Source: Babylonia areolata
Taxonomy: Eukaryota; Mollusca; Gastropoda; Neogastropoda; Buccinidae
Length of the DNA stretch: 64,000 nucleotides
Reading direction: 5' to 3'
Assembly (NCBI RefSeq): GCF_041734735.1
Contig: NC_134889.1
Span: 1,760,790-1,824,789, forward strand
The notes under the pieces are model-generated. The model was not told the DNA's origin, did no database searches, and saw only the letters and a program-made list of their open reading frames with translations. This document shows, in pieces, positions 1-9,755 of this stretch (positions are counted from its first letter, which is position 1; every line of letters starts with the position of its first letter). The translations under genes and the position numbers were made by a program.

Positions 1-570
1 TCTCTCAGTAGATGACGTGCTATTAGAGTCTGTATCTGTCAGTAAATGATGTTCTATGTGAGTCTGTATCTGTCAGTAAATGATGTTCTATGTGAGTCTG
101 TATCTGTCAGCAGATGACGTTCTATGCGAGTCTGAATCTGCCAGTAGATTATGTTCTAGTTCTGTGCAAGTCTGTATCTGTCAGTAGATGATGTTCTATG
201 CATGTCTGTATGTCAGTAGATGATGTTCTATGCGGGTCTGAATCTGTCAGCAGATGATGTTCTATGCGGGTCTGAATCTGTCAGTAGATGATGTTCTATG
301 CGGGTCTGAATCTGTCAGTAGTTGATGTTCTATGCGGGTCTGAATCTGTCAATAGATGATGTTCTATGAGAGTCTGTATCTGTCAGTAGATGATGTTCTA
401 TGAGAGTATGTATCTGTCAGTAGATGATGTTCTATGAGAGTATGTATCTGTCAGTAGATGATGTTCTATGCGAGTCTGTATCTGTCAGTAAATGATGTTC
501 TATGCGAGTCTGTATCTGTCAGTAAATGATGTTCTATGCGAGTCTGTATAGGTCTGTAGATGATGTTCTG
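1..570. repeat. 34-bp minisatellite, about 17 units
   Basis: The marker GTTCTATG recurs at 51, 85 and 119 and onward, giving a 34-bp period. Each unit reads approximately TCTGTATCTGTCAGTARATG followed by ATGTTCTATGYGAG. One unit near 150-165 carries a short insertion and one near 205 a small deletion. The left end is cut by the window. No open frame of interest. Confidence 0.9.
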
Positions 571-858
571 TCAGTCTGTTTCGGTCAAAGTGGGTGACGC
601 TCTCTGTCAACATGTTGTTAAGTGATCAGTTGTTGAAAACATGTGTAAACATGTGTTCCTGTCATAAAGTGACGTCATCTGTAAACCTGTAGAATACTGG
701 TCAGTATGTGACGTTCTCTGTAAACCTGTAGTTTATTGGTTGATAGTTGACGTTTTCTGTAAACCTGTAGTTTACTGGTTGATAGTTGACTTTGTACACC
801 TGTAGTTTATTGGTTAATAGTTGATGTTTTATGTAAACCTATAGTTTACTAGTTAAAA
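571..858. repeat. Degenerate 39-bp minisatellite (about 5 units) and unique lead-in
   Basis: 571-665 is transition sequence. From about 670, units containing TGTAAACCTGTAGTTTAYTGG and a GTTGACGTTT-type end recur at roughly 36-41 bp, with the best copies near 717, 756, 791 and 830. It differs from the 34-bp unit to its left, so this is a second, independent tandem repeat. Confidence 0.75.
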
Positions 859-1818
859 GCCCAGCACAACGCAGCACAGCACAGCACAACACAGCACAGC
901 ACAACACAACACAGCACAGCACAGCACAGCACAACACAGCACAGCACAACACAGCACAGCACAACACAACACAGCACAACCCAGCACAGCACAGCACAGC
1001 ACAGCACAGCACAACACAGCACAGCACAACACAGCACAGCACAACACAACACAGCACAGCACAGCACAGCACAACACAGCACAGCACAACACAGCACAGC
1101 ACAGCACAGCACAACACAGCACAGCACAACACAGCACAGCACAGCACAACACAGCACAGCACAACACAGCACAGCACAGCACAACACAACACAGCACAGC
1201 ACAGCACAACCCAGCACAGCACAGCCCAGCACAACACAACACAACACAGCACAGCACAGCACAGCACAGCACAACACAGCACAGCACAGCACAGCACAGC
1301 ACAGCACAACACAGCCCAGCCCAGCCCAGCACAGCCCAGCCCAGACAGCACAGCACAGCACATCACAACACAACACAGCACAGCACAGCACAGCACAGCA
1401 CAGCACAGCCCAGCCCAGCCCAGCCCAACCCCCAGCACAGCACAGCACAGCCCAGCACAGCACAGCACAACCCAGCACAGCACAGCACAGCACAGCACAA
1501 CACAACACAGCACAGCACAGCACAGCACAACCCAGCACAGCACAGCACAGCACAGCACAGCACAGCACAACACAACACAACACAGCACAGCACAGCACAA
1601 CACAGCCCAGCACAGCACAGCCCAGCACAACACAATCCAGCACAGCCCAGCCCAGCCCAGCACAACACAATCCAGCACAACACAACCCAGCACAGCCCAG
1701 CACAACACAATCCAGCACAACACAGCCCAGCCCAGCACAACACAACCCAGCACAGCCCAGCACAACACAATCCAGCACAGCCCAGCACAACACAATCCAG
1801 CACAGCCCAGCACTGCCC
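859..1818. repeat. Pentanucleotide array (CAGCA/CAACA/CAGCC)n
   Basis: About 960 bp of a 5-bp unit, CARCA with CAGCC variants that become common after 1320. The plus strand has essentially no T from about 860 to 1360. The period of 5 keeps all reverse-strand frames free of stops and yields Cys/Val/Leu/Ala-rich conceptual proteins, which are artefacts. Confidence 0.95.
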
Positions 1819-1927
1819 AGTGACCTGCACGAGGTGTGTGTGCAGACGCCTGTGGACGTACAGTGACCAGTACAGCTGTCCTCTGCCCAGAGCACCCGCC
1901 CTCCGCTCTGTGTCCCCCGCCCGGGCA

Positions 1928-2218
1928 CGGGTCATCGTGCAAAGGTCAGTGCAGGGGTCAACCTGTAAAGGTCAGAGCACAGGTCATCGTGCAAAGGTCA
2001 GTGCACAGGTCATCGTTCAAAGGTTAGTGCACGGGTCAGCAGCCAAAGGTCAGTTCACAGGTCACAGTTAAAAGATCAGTGCACAGGGACAGGGCACAGA
2101 TCATCGTTCAAAAGTCAGTTTGGGAAGGTCAGTGGGCAGGTCATGGTGCAAAGTTCAGTAAAAAAAGGTTATCTATCAAAGGTCAGTGCACATGTCATCA
2201 TGCAAAGGTCGGCGCAGA
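1928..2218. repeat. Approximately 26-bp minisatellite rich in AGGTCA
   Basis: About 10-11 diverged units related to AGGTCATCGTGCAAAGGTCA plus GTGCAC. At least ten exact AGGTCA hexamers occur, all in the same orientation. Between 1820 and 1927 I see only unique GC-rich sequence. Confidence 0.75.
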
Positions 2219-2232
2219 GAGACAAGGCACAG

Positions 2233-2273
<41 letters not shown>

Positions 2274-2316
2274 TGTGCGTGCGTGCGTGCGTGCGTGCGT
2301 GTGCGTGTGCGTGTGC
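2233..2316. repeat. Compound microsatellite (GT)n-(GCGT)n
   Basis: A pure GT run from about 2234 passes into GCGT repeats and then GTGC. The frames open through it encode only Cys/Val/Arg/Ala. Confidence 0.95.
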
Positions 2317-2394
2317 AACCTTTATTGTAAATGCCAGTGGAGGTGTGAGCGCCAGTCTGCATTGCTCCTCCTCCTCCCACTACTACTACAATAT

Positions 2395-3362
2395 TACCAT
2401 CCATTATCATCATCATCACCGTCATCATTACATTATCACCATCGTGACCATCGTCATTATATCATCACCATCATCACCATCATCATTACATTATCATCAC
2501 CATCATCATTACATTATCACCATCATCACCATCATCATTACATTATCATCACCATCATCATTACATTATCACCATCATCACCATCATCATTACATTATCA
2601 TCACCATCATCATTACATTATCACCATCATCACCATCATTACATCATCACCATCATCACCATCATTATTACATTATCACCAACGTGACCATCGTCATTAC
2701 ATCATCACCATCATCATTACATTATCACCATCATCACCATCATCATTACATTATCATCACCATCATCATTACATTATCACCATCATCACCATCATCACCA
2801 TCATTACATCATCACCATCATCATTACATTATCACCATCATCACCATCATCACCATCGTGACCATCGTCACTACATCATCACCATCATCATTACATTATC
2901 ACCATCATCATTACATCATCACCATCATCATTACATCATCACCAACGTGACCATCGTCATTACATCATCACCATCATTATTACATTATTACCATCATCAC
3001 CATCATCATTACATCATCACCGTCATCATTACATTATCACCATCATCACCATCATCATTACATCATCACCGTCATCATTACATTATCACCATCATCACCA
3101 TCATAATTACATCATCACCATCATCACCATCATAATTACATCATCACCATCATCATTACATCATCACCATCATCATTACATCATCACCATCGTGACCATC
3201 GTCATTACATCATCACCATCATCATTACATGATCACCATCGTGACCATCGTCATTACATCATCATCATCATAATTACATTATCATCACCATCGTCATTAC
3301 ATCATCACCATCATCATTACATCATCACCATCATCATTACATCATCACCATCGTGACCATCG
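2395..3362. repeat. Trinucleotide-based array (ATC/ACC/ATT)n
   Basis: Nearly 1 kb of CATCATCACC and CATCATTACATTATCACC modules, with scattered CATCGTGACCATCGTCATT modules near 2440, 2686, 2857, 2946, 3190, 3240 and 3350. The alternation gives a loose 18-60 bp higher-order pattern. Conceptual His/Ile/Thr/Ser proteins in several frames are artefacts of the 3-bp period. Confidence 0.93.
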
Positions 3363-3369
3363 TCAACAG

Positions 3370-3718
3370 GGTGAGTCAGATGACGTCAACTCACCGACAA
3401 CGCCAACCCAGTCACGGTGACGATGACGATGACGATGCCGAGTCCAGTTACGTCAGCAGCCGTTCCTCCACGCCCCTGTCATGCTGCTCCCAGGGCACGG
3501 GCACTACGGGCACGGGCACGGGCACTGAGGGCACCAGCACGCCTAGCAGCAGGAGCAGCAGTGCAGACAGCGAGCGCTGGAGGCTGGGGTTCCTGATGAG
3601 ACCCACTGTGAGCTGGAGCATCCGCTCTGACCTTCGGGAGGGCAGCGTCCTTGACCCCGTGAAGGTCGTGCACCGGAGGACGGGTGTCACGCGGTACACG
3701 CAAAGCATCTATATGTGA
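3370..3718 (+). CDS. Possible terminal exon, unrecognised acidic Ser/Thr-rich protein C-terminus
   Basis: This is the only stretch in the window that reads like ordinary coding sequence. The frame is open from the ATC/ACC repeat to a TGA at 3716-3718. A candidate 3' splice site (CAACAG, AG at 3368-3369) precedes it, so the exon would begin at 3370 in codon position 3; the first in-frame ATG is at 3380. The roughly 116 residues start with a polar segment, then six Asp in a row (near 3420-3440), a Ser-rich stretch, a Gly-Thr repeat (GTGTTGTGTGTEGTS) and another Ser cluster. They end with a mixed, globular-looking tail rich in Arg, Val and Ser, ending RYTQSIYM. Base composition is higher in GC than the flanks. 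I do not recognise the family. No partner exon is visible upstream, which is all tandem repeat; the intron could span it. Alternatively this is a chance open frame. The frame upstream of 3370 has no stop for hundreds of bases only because it is simple repeat. Confidence 0.35.
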
Positions 3719-3742
3719 AAATACAGGGTGGCGGCCATCTTC

Positions 3743-3905
3743 TTCTGCTTCTGCTTCTGCTTCTTCTTCTTCTCCTCCTCCTTCTTCTTCTACTACTTCT
3801 TCTTCTTCTTCTCCTCCTCCTTCGTCTTCTTCTACTACTTCTTCTTCTTCTCCTCCTCCTCCTTCTTCTCCTTTCTTCTTCTTCTTCTTTATACCACTTT
3901 TCATT
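3743..3905. repeat. CTT/CTC polypyrimidine tract
   Basis: (CTT)n with CTC and CTACTT interruptions, plus strand pyrimidine-rich. It gives acidic poly-Glu frames on the minus strand that are artefacts. Just left of it, 3727-3740 reads GTGGCGGCCATCTT, whose reverse complement resembles a YY1 site. Confidence 0.9.
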
Positions 3906-4001
3906 TCTTTCTATCCCCCCCTTCTCCTTTTCCCCTTGATGGCTTGATGTAAAAAAAAGAAAGAAAAAAGTTGTGCTAACCCCACTACCCTGGTGAAATT
4001 A

Positions 4002-4225
4002 ACAATAGTATATATATATATAAAATTCCTTTCTTATTCCTCTTCCTCCTTCTTCTCCTCCTTCTGCTTCTTCTCCTTTCTTCTTCTTCATTCTTATTCT
4101 TCCTCTTCATTCTTCTCCTCCTAATCTTTCTTCTCCTTTTTTATTTTGCCTCTTCCTTCTATTTCTCTTTCTCTTTCTTCTCCTCCTCCTCCACCACCTC
4201 CTGCTTTGACCTCTTCTTCTCTTGG
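4002..4225. repeat. Short (TA)n then second CTT/TCC tract
   Basis: A (TA)n run at about 4009-4022 is followed by an interrupted CTT/TCC/TTCC polypyrimidine stretch. Between 3906 and 4001 lies AT-rich unique sequence with an A-rich run near 3951-3969. Confidence 0.8.
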
Positions 4226-4275
4226 GGTGCCGAACAGATACCTGCAGGTGTGTCGGCTGTTATGTCATGGCCTGT

Positions 4276-5037
4276 GTCTGTAAATGGTTTGCCTGTTCAT
4301 TCCTCAACGTTGCCACTCACTCAGTTTACTGTTGTTTTTTGTTGTAAAAGGTTTCCCTGTTCATTCCTCAACGCTGCCACTCACTCGGTTTACTGTTGTT
4401 TTTTTGTGTCTGTAAAAGGTTTCCCTGTTCATTCCTCAACGCTGTCACTCCCTCGGTTTACTGGGGTTTTTTTGTTTGTAAATGGTTTCCCTGTTCATTC
4501 CTCAACGCTATCGCTCCCTCGGTTTACTGGGTTTTTTTGTGTCTGTAAAAGGTTTCCCTGTTCATTCCTCAACGCTATCACTCCCTCGGCTTACTGGGTT
4601 TTTTTGTCTGTAAAAGGTTTCCCTGTTCATTCCTCAATGCTGCCACTCCCTCGGTTTACTGGGTTTTTTGTGTGTCTGTAAAAGGTTTCCCTGTTCATTC
4701 CTCAACGCTGTCACTCCCTCGGTTTACTGGGTTTTTTTGTCTGTAAAAGGTTTCCCTGTTCATTCCTCAACGCTGCCACTACCCTCGGTTTACTGTTGTT
4801 TTTTGTTTTTTTTCTGTAAAAGGTTTCCCTGTTCATTCCTCAACGCTGTCACTCCCTCGGTTTACTGTTGTTTTTTTGTTTTTTGTTTTTTTTCTGTAAA
4901 TGGTTTCCCTGTTCATTCCTCAACGCTGCCACTACCCTCGGTTTACTGTTGTTTTTTGTTTTTTTTCTGTAAAAGGTTTCCCTGTTCATTCCTCAACGCT
5001 GTCACTCCCTCGGTTTACTGGGTTTTTTTTTTGTCTG
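4276..5037. repeat. 65-80-bp minisatellite, 11 copies
   Basis: Eleven head-to-tail units, each holding GGTTTCCCTGTTCATTCC, then a CAACGCTGYCACT-type segment, TCGGTTTACTG and a T-rich run of 6-25 bases ending CTG. Length varies almost only in the T run (65 to about 80 bp). The last four units alternate between a long-T class and a short-T class, suggesting two-unit amplification. Short Cys/Phe/Pro frames through it are artefacts. Confidence 0.93.
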
Positions 5038-5085
5038 CGTCTGTCTCTCAGCAGTTTCCTGGAGGTAAGGAATACACATTTTATA

Positions 5086-5190
5086 AATAAACACCCAGTG
5101 ACTTCCAATGAAAGGCTGAAAGTGAAGTAGGAATACTATTCACACTGTATAAATGCGTATCTCTTTTCAATAAAACTTTGTTGCTTGGGG
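5086..5190 (+). other. Candidate polyadenylation signals
   Basis: AATAAA occurs at 5086-5091 and at 5169-5174. The second is followed at once by a GT-rich stretch (CTTTGTTGCTTGGGG, 5175-5189), the usual downstream-element arrangement. If 3370-3718 is a last exon, this would give a 3' UTR of about 1.45 kb that includes the 65-80-bp minisatellite. The rest of 5191-5335 is A-rich with a (CAA)n run and shows nothing else. Confidence 0.25.
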
Positions 5191-5340
5191 ACAAAAGCAA
5201 ACAAATAAACAACAACAACAACAAATCAAAGAAAAAAAGAAGAACAAAACAACGTTGATGTGTTTGTCGGTTTGTCTTTGGTGTTACTGGTTTTGTTGTT
5301 GCTTCTGTGAGTTTCTTTAAAAATCGTCCTTTTTATTATT

Positions 5341-5394
5341 GACTCACTTGTGTAAACAAAGTGAGTCTATGTTTTAACCCGGTGTTCGGTTGTC

Positions 5395-5449
<55 letters not shown>

Positions 5450-5876
5450 GTGGTAAACTTTAACATTGAAATTTTCTCTGCAAATACTTTGTCAGTTGAC
5501 ACCAAATTAGGCATAAAAAATAGGAAAAATTCAATTCTTTCCAGTCATCTTCTTTAAAACAATATTGCACCTCTGAGATGGGCACAAAAAATAAAAAATG
5601 AAGCCTAATTATATGCAAACTGCATTTACTGTTAGATTTATATTTTGTGTATTCTCTAAACTTGGCACTTTGATCTGATATTCTGACCCAACAACAAGAG
5701 CAGTCATTATTATCATTTTTTGTTCAAACAGGAACTTCTTTTGCTAAGCATGGAAGTTTTATTTATTTTGCAAACGTTTTGGTGCAGATAGTAAAGAAGG
5801 GAAATTACTCTGTAATTAATGCTAGGGGACTTAATTTATCACAAGTGAGTCTTGAAGGCCTTGCCTCTCTTGTTTT
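5341..5876. mobile_element. Dispersed element with 12-bp terminal inverted repeats (MITE-like)
   Basis: GACTCACTTGTG at 5341-5352 is matched exactly, inverted, by CACAAGTGAGTC at 5840-5851. The left arm also folds on itself: GACTCACTT (5341-5349) pairs with AAGTGAGTC (5359-5367) around a 9-base loop. The interior is AT-rich and non-coding, with a (GT)n microsatellite at 5396-5447. I recognise the sequence from memory as a high-copy family in caenogastropod genomes, commonly continued to a ...GCCTCTCTTG end (about 5876 here). It has no transposase, so it would be non-autonomous; superfamily unknown. Nothing notable lies in 5877-6025. Confidence 0.6.
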
Positions 5877-6025
5877 GTATGATGTTTGTAAATGGTATAC
5901 ATGTGTAATGGCTTTGATTCTCCCAGAGGGCATATGAACTGAAAATCCCTTGCCTTGCCTCACCGAAAGAGTCCCTGGTTATCCCCAGAGAGGAATCAAA
6001 AACAGTCAAATGCATTTTTCTATTG

Positions 6026-6850
6026 TTTTTTTTTTTTTCAGGAGTTGTCAGATAACTTCAGCTTCAGTTTCAGTTTCTCAAGGAGGCGTCACTGCGTTCG
6101 GACAAGTCCATACAGCTGACCACATCTGCTGGGTAGATGCCTGACCAGCAGCATAACCCAACACATGCAGTCAGTGGCTTGAGTGCATGCATGTAAACCT
6201 ATCCATATATCTATATGTTTGTGTACTTCACAGTGAGCATCTTTGACAGAATTCTGCAAGAGTACAACTCTTTTGTTGCCGTGGGTTCTTGTTCAGTGTG
6301 TTAAGTGCGTGCTGCACGCGGGACCTCGGTTTATCGTCTCGTCCGAATGACTGGACGCTCTGTTTGATTTTCCTGTCAAACTTTGGGACATCTTCTTCTT
6401 CTGCGTTCACTCGTATGCACACGAGTGGGCTTTTACGTGTATGACCGTTTTTACCCCGCCATGTAGGCAGCCATACTCCGTTTTCGGGGGTGTGCATGCT
6501 GGGTATGTTCTTGTTTCCATAACCCACCGAACGCTGACATGGATTACAGGATCTTTAACGTGCGTATTTGATCTTCTGCTTGCAGAACCACACGAAGGGG
6601 GTTCAGGCACTAGCAGGTCTGCACATATGTTGACCTGGGAGATCGTAAAAATCTCCACCCTTTACCCACCAGGCGCCGTCACCGTGATTCGAACCCGGGA
6701 CCCTCAGATTGACAGTCCAACGCTTTAACCACTCGGCTATTGCGCCCGTCAAACCTTGGGACAAAGGGGCGAGAGTTGGAATCAAACCCATACTCTAACG
6801 GACACTGTACTGGCTGATAAACGTCTTAACCGTTCCACCACCATCCCCCT
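6026..6850 (-). mobile_element. tRNA-derived SINE (copy A), split by a nested SINE
   Basis: Read on the minus strand, a tRNA-like head begins near 6848. An A-box-like TGGAACGGTTAAGACG lies within 6822-6840 and a decayed B box GGTTTGATTCC at 6788-6778. The body follows, is interrupted at 6763/6391, and resumes at 6390 with the core AAGAACCCACGGCAACAAAA (near 6294-6275). The end is a GAAACTGAAACTGAAG motif and an A-run (plus-strand T12 near 6027-6038). Without the insertion it is about 450 bp. The core is shared with the copies at 12369-12747 and 15428-15735. Confidence 0.7.
6391..6747 (-). mobile_element. tRNA-derived SINE (copy B) inserted in copy A, with target-site duplication
   Basis: A 357-bp insertion is flanked by 16-bp direct repeats, GTCAAACTTTGGGACA (6375-6390) and GTCAAACCTTGGGACA (6748-6763), with one mismatch. 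On the minus strand it starts with a well-kept tRNA-like head: A box TAGCCGAGTGGTTAAAGCG (6739-6721) and B box GGTTCGAATCA (6695-6685), with a Leu/Ser-type D arm. It ends in a (GAA)n tail (plus-strand TCTTCTTCTTCT at 6391-6402). The body contains conserved GGGTAAAGGGTGGAGAT and GGAACAAG-type segments also found at 12027-12292. The good head and single TSD mismatch imply it is much younger than its host SINE. Confidence 0.8.
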
Positions 6851-7195
6851 TATGTTGCTTGTGATATATTATCAGGTGCGAGTTTGGCGGTGAAACCGGA
6901 AAAGAAAAGAATTGTGCATCTGTTGGTATTACTGATTTGCTTTTCGTTTCGACTTCAGATGTTATGAAATGATCAGATTTGGGAACACTTTGAAATGTGT
7001 TGTTCTTAGTTTGTTGTTTGCCGTCTGTTTTGGAATAAAAACGAAATTCTTCATCTGCAAACACGTGGCCTGTTCTTTCTTTGTATTCTTCGTCTTCCAG
7101 CTGTCGTCTCTTCTTTCCGTTCTTCACCCATTTATTTGTTTAGGTATGTTATTTTACTTCCTTTTATTTATTTATTTATTTATCTATGCCACAAC
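6851..7195. other. Unique AT-rich spacer
   Basis: No repeat family or convincing coding sequence seen. A short (TTTA)n run lies near 7163-7181. An open frame entering from 6969 continues into the next minisatellite but begins in T-rich, hydrophobic, codon-poor sequence, so I do not call it. Confidence 0.6.
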
Positions 7196-8960
7196 TCTCA
7201 ACTACCTACAGTTATCCCAAACCATTCAACACACCTACAGTTGTCCCAAACCATTCAACTCACCTACAGTTATCCCAAACCATTCAACTCACCTACAGTT
7301 ATCCCAAACCATTCAACACACCTACAGTTATCCCAAACCATTCAACACACCTACAGTTATCCCAAACCATTCAACTACCTACAGTTATCCCGAATCATTT
7401 AACTCACCCACAGTTATCCCAACTCACCCAGTTATCCCAACTCACCTCCAGTTATCCCAACTCACCCAGTTATCCCAACTCACCCACAGTTATCCCAACT
7501 CACCCACAGTTATCCCAACTCACCTCCAGTTATCCCAACTCACCTCCAGTTATCCCAACTCACCTCCAGTTATCCCAACTCACCCACAGTTATCCCAACT
7601 CACCTCCAGTTATCCCAACTCACCTCCAGTTATCCCAACTCACCCAGTTATCCCAACTCACCCACAGTTATCCCAACTCACCCACAGTTATCCCAACTCA
7701 CCTCCAGTTATCCCAACTCACCTCCAGTTATCCCAACTCACCCACAGTTATCCCAACTCACCCACAGTTATCCCAAACCATTCAGCTCACCTACAGTTAT
7801 CCCGAATCATTCAACTCACCTCCAGTTATCCCGAATCATTCAACTCACCTACAGTTATCCCGAATCATTCAACTCACCTACAGTTATCCCAAACCATTCA
7901 ACTCACCTACAGTTATCCCGAATCATTTAACTCACCTCCACAGTTATCCCAACTCACCCACAGTTATCCCAACTCACCTCCAGTTATCCCAACTCACCTC
8001 CAGTTATCCCAACTCACCCACAGTTATCCCAACTCACCTCCAGTTATCCCAACTCACCTCCAGTTATCCCAACTCACCCACAGTTATCCCAACTCACCCA
8101 GTTATCCCAACTCACCTACAGTTATCCCAACTCACCTCCAGTTATCCCAACTCACCCACAGTTATCCCAACTCACCTCCAGTTATCCCAACTCACCTCCA
8201 GTTATCCCAACTCACCCACAGTTATCCCAACTCACCCAGTTATCCCAACTCACCCACAGTTATCCCAACTCACCCAGTTATCCCAACTCACCTCCAGTTA
8301 TCCCAACTCACCCACAGTTATCCCAACTCACCCAGTTATCCCAACTCACCCACAGTTATCCCAACTCACCCAGTTATCCCAACTCACCCACAGTTATCCC
8401 AACTCACCTCCAGTTATCCCAACTCACCTCCAGTTATCCCAACTCACCCACAGTTATCCCAACTCACCCACAGTTATCCCAACTCACCCACAGTTATCCC
8501 AACTCACCCACAGTTATCCAGTTATCCCAACTCACCCACAGTTATCCCAACTCACCCAGTTATCCCAACTCACCTACAGTTATCCCAACTCACCCACAGT
8601 TATCCAGTTATCCCAACTCACCCACAGTTATCCAGTTATCCCAACTCACCCACAGTTATCCAGTTATCCCAACTCACCCACAGTTATCCAGTTATCCCAA
8701 CTCACCTCCAGTTATCCCAACTCACCCACAGTTATCCAGTTATCCCAGCTCACCTCCAGTTATCCCAACTCACCTCCAGTTATCCCAACTCACCCACAGT
8801 TATCCAGTTATCCCAACTCACCTCCAGTTATCCCAACTCACCCACAGTTATCCCAACTCACCCACAGTTATCCCAACTCACCTCCAGTTATCCCAACTCA
8901 CCCACAGTTATCCCAACTCACCCACAGTTATCCTGAACCATTCGACTCACCTCCAGTTAC
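7196..8960. repeat. 20-bp/29-bp minisatellite (CAGTTATCCCAACTCACC...)
   Basis: About 1.76 kb. The left part (7196-7400) and an inner island (about 7765-7940) use a 29-bp unit containing CAGTTATCCCAAACCATTC. The rest uses a 20-bp unit CAGTTATCCCAACTCACCYM, with an 18-bp variant and an 8-bp partial unit (CAGTTATC) that becomes frequent after 8510. The 20-bp unit equals the 29-bp unit minus 9 bases (AACCATTCA or register equivalent). All three forward frames stay open through most of it, giving 600-residue Pro/Ser/Tyr conceptual proteins that are artefacts. Confidence 0.95.
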
Positions 8961-9370
8961 CTTCAGTTATCACAACTCACCTCTCTCACACGTGTATTCC
9001 CCTCTCGGTCTGGAGACGGGGTGTCTTGGAGGAAATCTTTTCCGAGGTCAGTAATCATAACACCTGACAACAGTTCTACCCAATCAGAAGGCGCCACCTC
9101 AGAATCATTCGTTGAGTGTACGTGCCAGCCACGTGGGCATCAGTTCGTGTCTGGCTCGTCTGTGCGTCGGTCGCTTTTATCACAGCTGGCATCACTCACA
9201 AACACGAACTGTGTTCGCGTAACTGATTTCAGTTTAAGCCTCTTAATGGGGTACCTGATGTTTGATACGGTATAAAGTCTGTTGCAGTTCATTATTTCTG
9301 AACATGGATGTGTCTGTTACCTGTGTTGTTCCCTGGATACCATGGATGTGTACTTCTGTGTTTGCAACAG
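8961..9370. other. Unique sequence with weak promoter-like words
   Basis: No repeat or coding pattern recognised. CCAATCAG at 9080-9087 and TATAAAG at 9271-9277 are present but about 190 bp apart and without a following gene, so I do not call a promoter. Confidence 0.5.
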
Positions 9371-9755
9371 ACATTCTGTGATAGCTCTGCCATTACTGAT
9401 ACCAGATTGGCGCCCTCGTTCCGCGAAGCTGACTACGAGATTTTGCACATGTCAGCTCCTACCAAGGAGTGTTTGTGTGTCATGGATTTTAGATGGACAT
9501 TCCGAAATAGCTCTGCCATAACTGTTACCAGACTGGCGCCCTCGTTCCGCGAGGATGGTTACGAGTTTTTTCAACATGTCGACCCCTACTAAGGCGGTTT
9601 GTGCATCATGGATTATAAACATTTTCCAACAGCTCTGCCGTTGCACCAGACAAGACTGACAGTGGGCTGGACCCCGCTCTGCGAGGATGGTTTCCAGCCT
9701 TTGTGCATGTCAACCCCTACCAAGGTGGTTTGTGCATTGTGGATTATGCTGATCA
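9371..9755. repeat. Diverged three-copy tandem repeat, unit about 122-135 bp
   Basis: Units start at about 9371, 9497 and 9619, each opening with ACATT, then AGCTCTGCC a few bases on. Then come a CCAGA.TGG-type segment, CGCGARG.TGG, a CATGTC..CCCTAC segment and GTTTGTG..TCATGGATT. Units 1 and 2 share GGCGCCCTCGTTCCGCGA; unit 3 is more diverged. No conserved open frame. Confidence 0.75.

Noticed and set aside
839-1942. Reverse-strand frames of 360 residues made of Cys, Val, Leu and Ala
   Set aside because: Product of a stop-free 5-bp repeat; several frames are open together.
3479-3904. Reverse-strand acidic protein of 141 residues (poly-Glu)
   Set aside because: Begins in the CTT tract complement and then shadows the forward exon-like frame.
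4250-5130. Repeated Phe/Pro/Cys-rich frames across the 65-80-bp minisatellite
   Set aside because: Frame changes from unit to unit with T-run length; no consistent protein.
6441-6728. 95-residue forward frame
   Set aside because: Antisense of the nested SINE.
6675-6747. tRNA gene on the minus strand (good A and B boxes)
   Set aside because: It is continuous with the SINE body, has an imperfect T stem and lies inside a target-site duplication, so it is the SINE head.
6969-9054. Two overlapping forward open frames of 620-655 residues, Pro/Ser/Tyr/Gln-rich
   Set aside because: They follow the 20-bp minisatellite, are open in more than one frame at once, and start outside any coding-like sequence.
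9080-9277. CCAAT box and TATA box as a promoter
   Set aside because: Spacing of about 190 bp, no gene or start signal downstream, and short words expected by chance.
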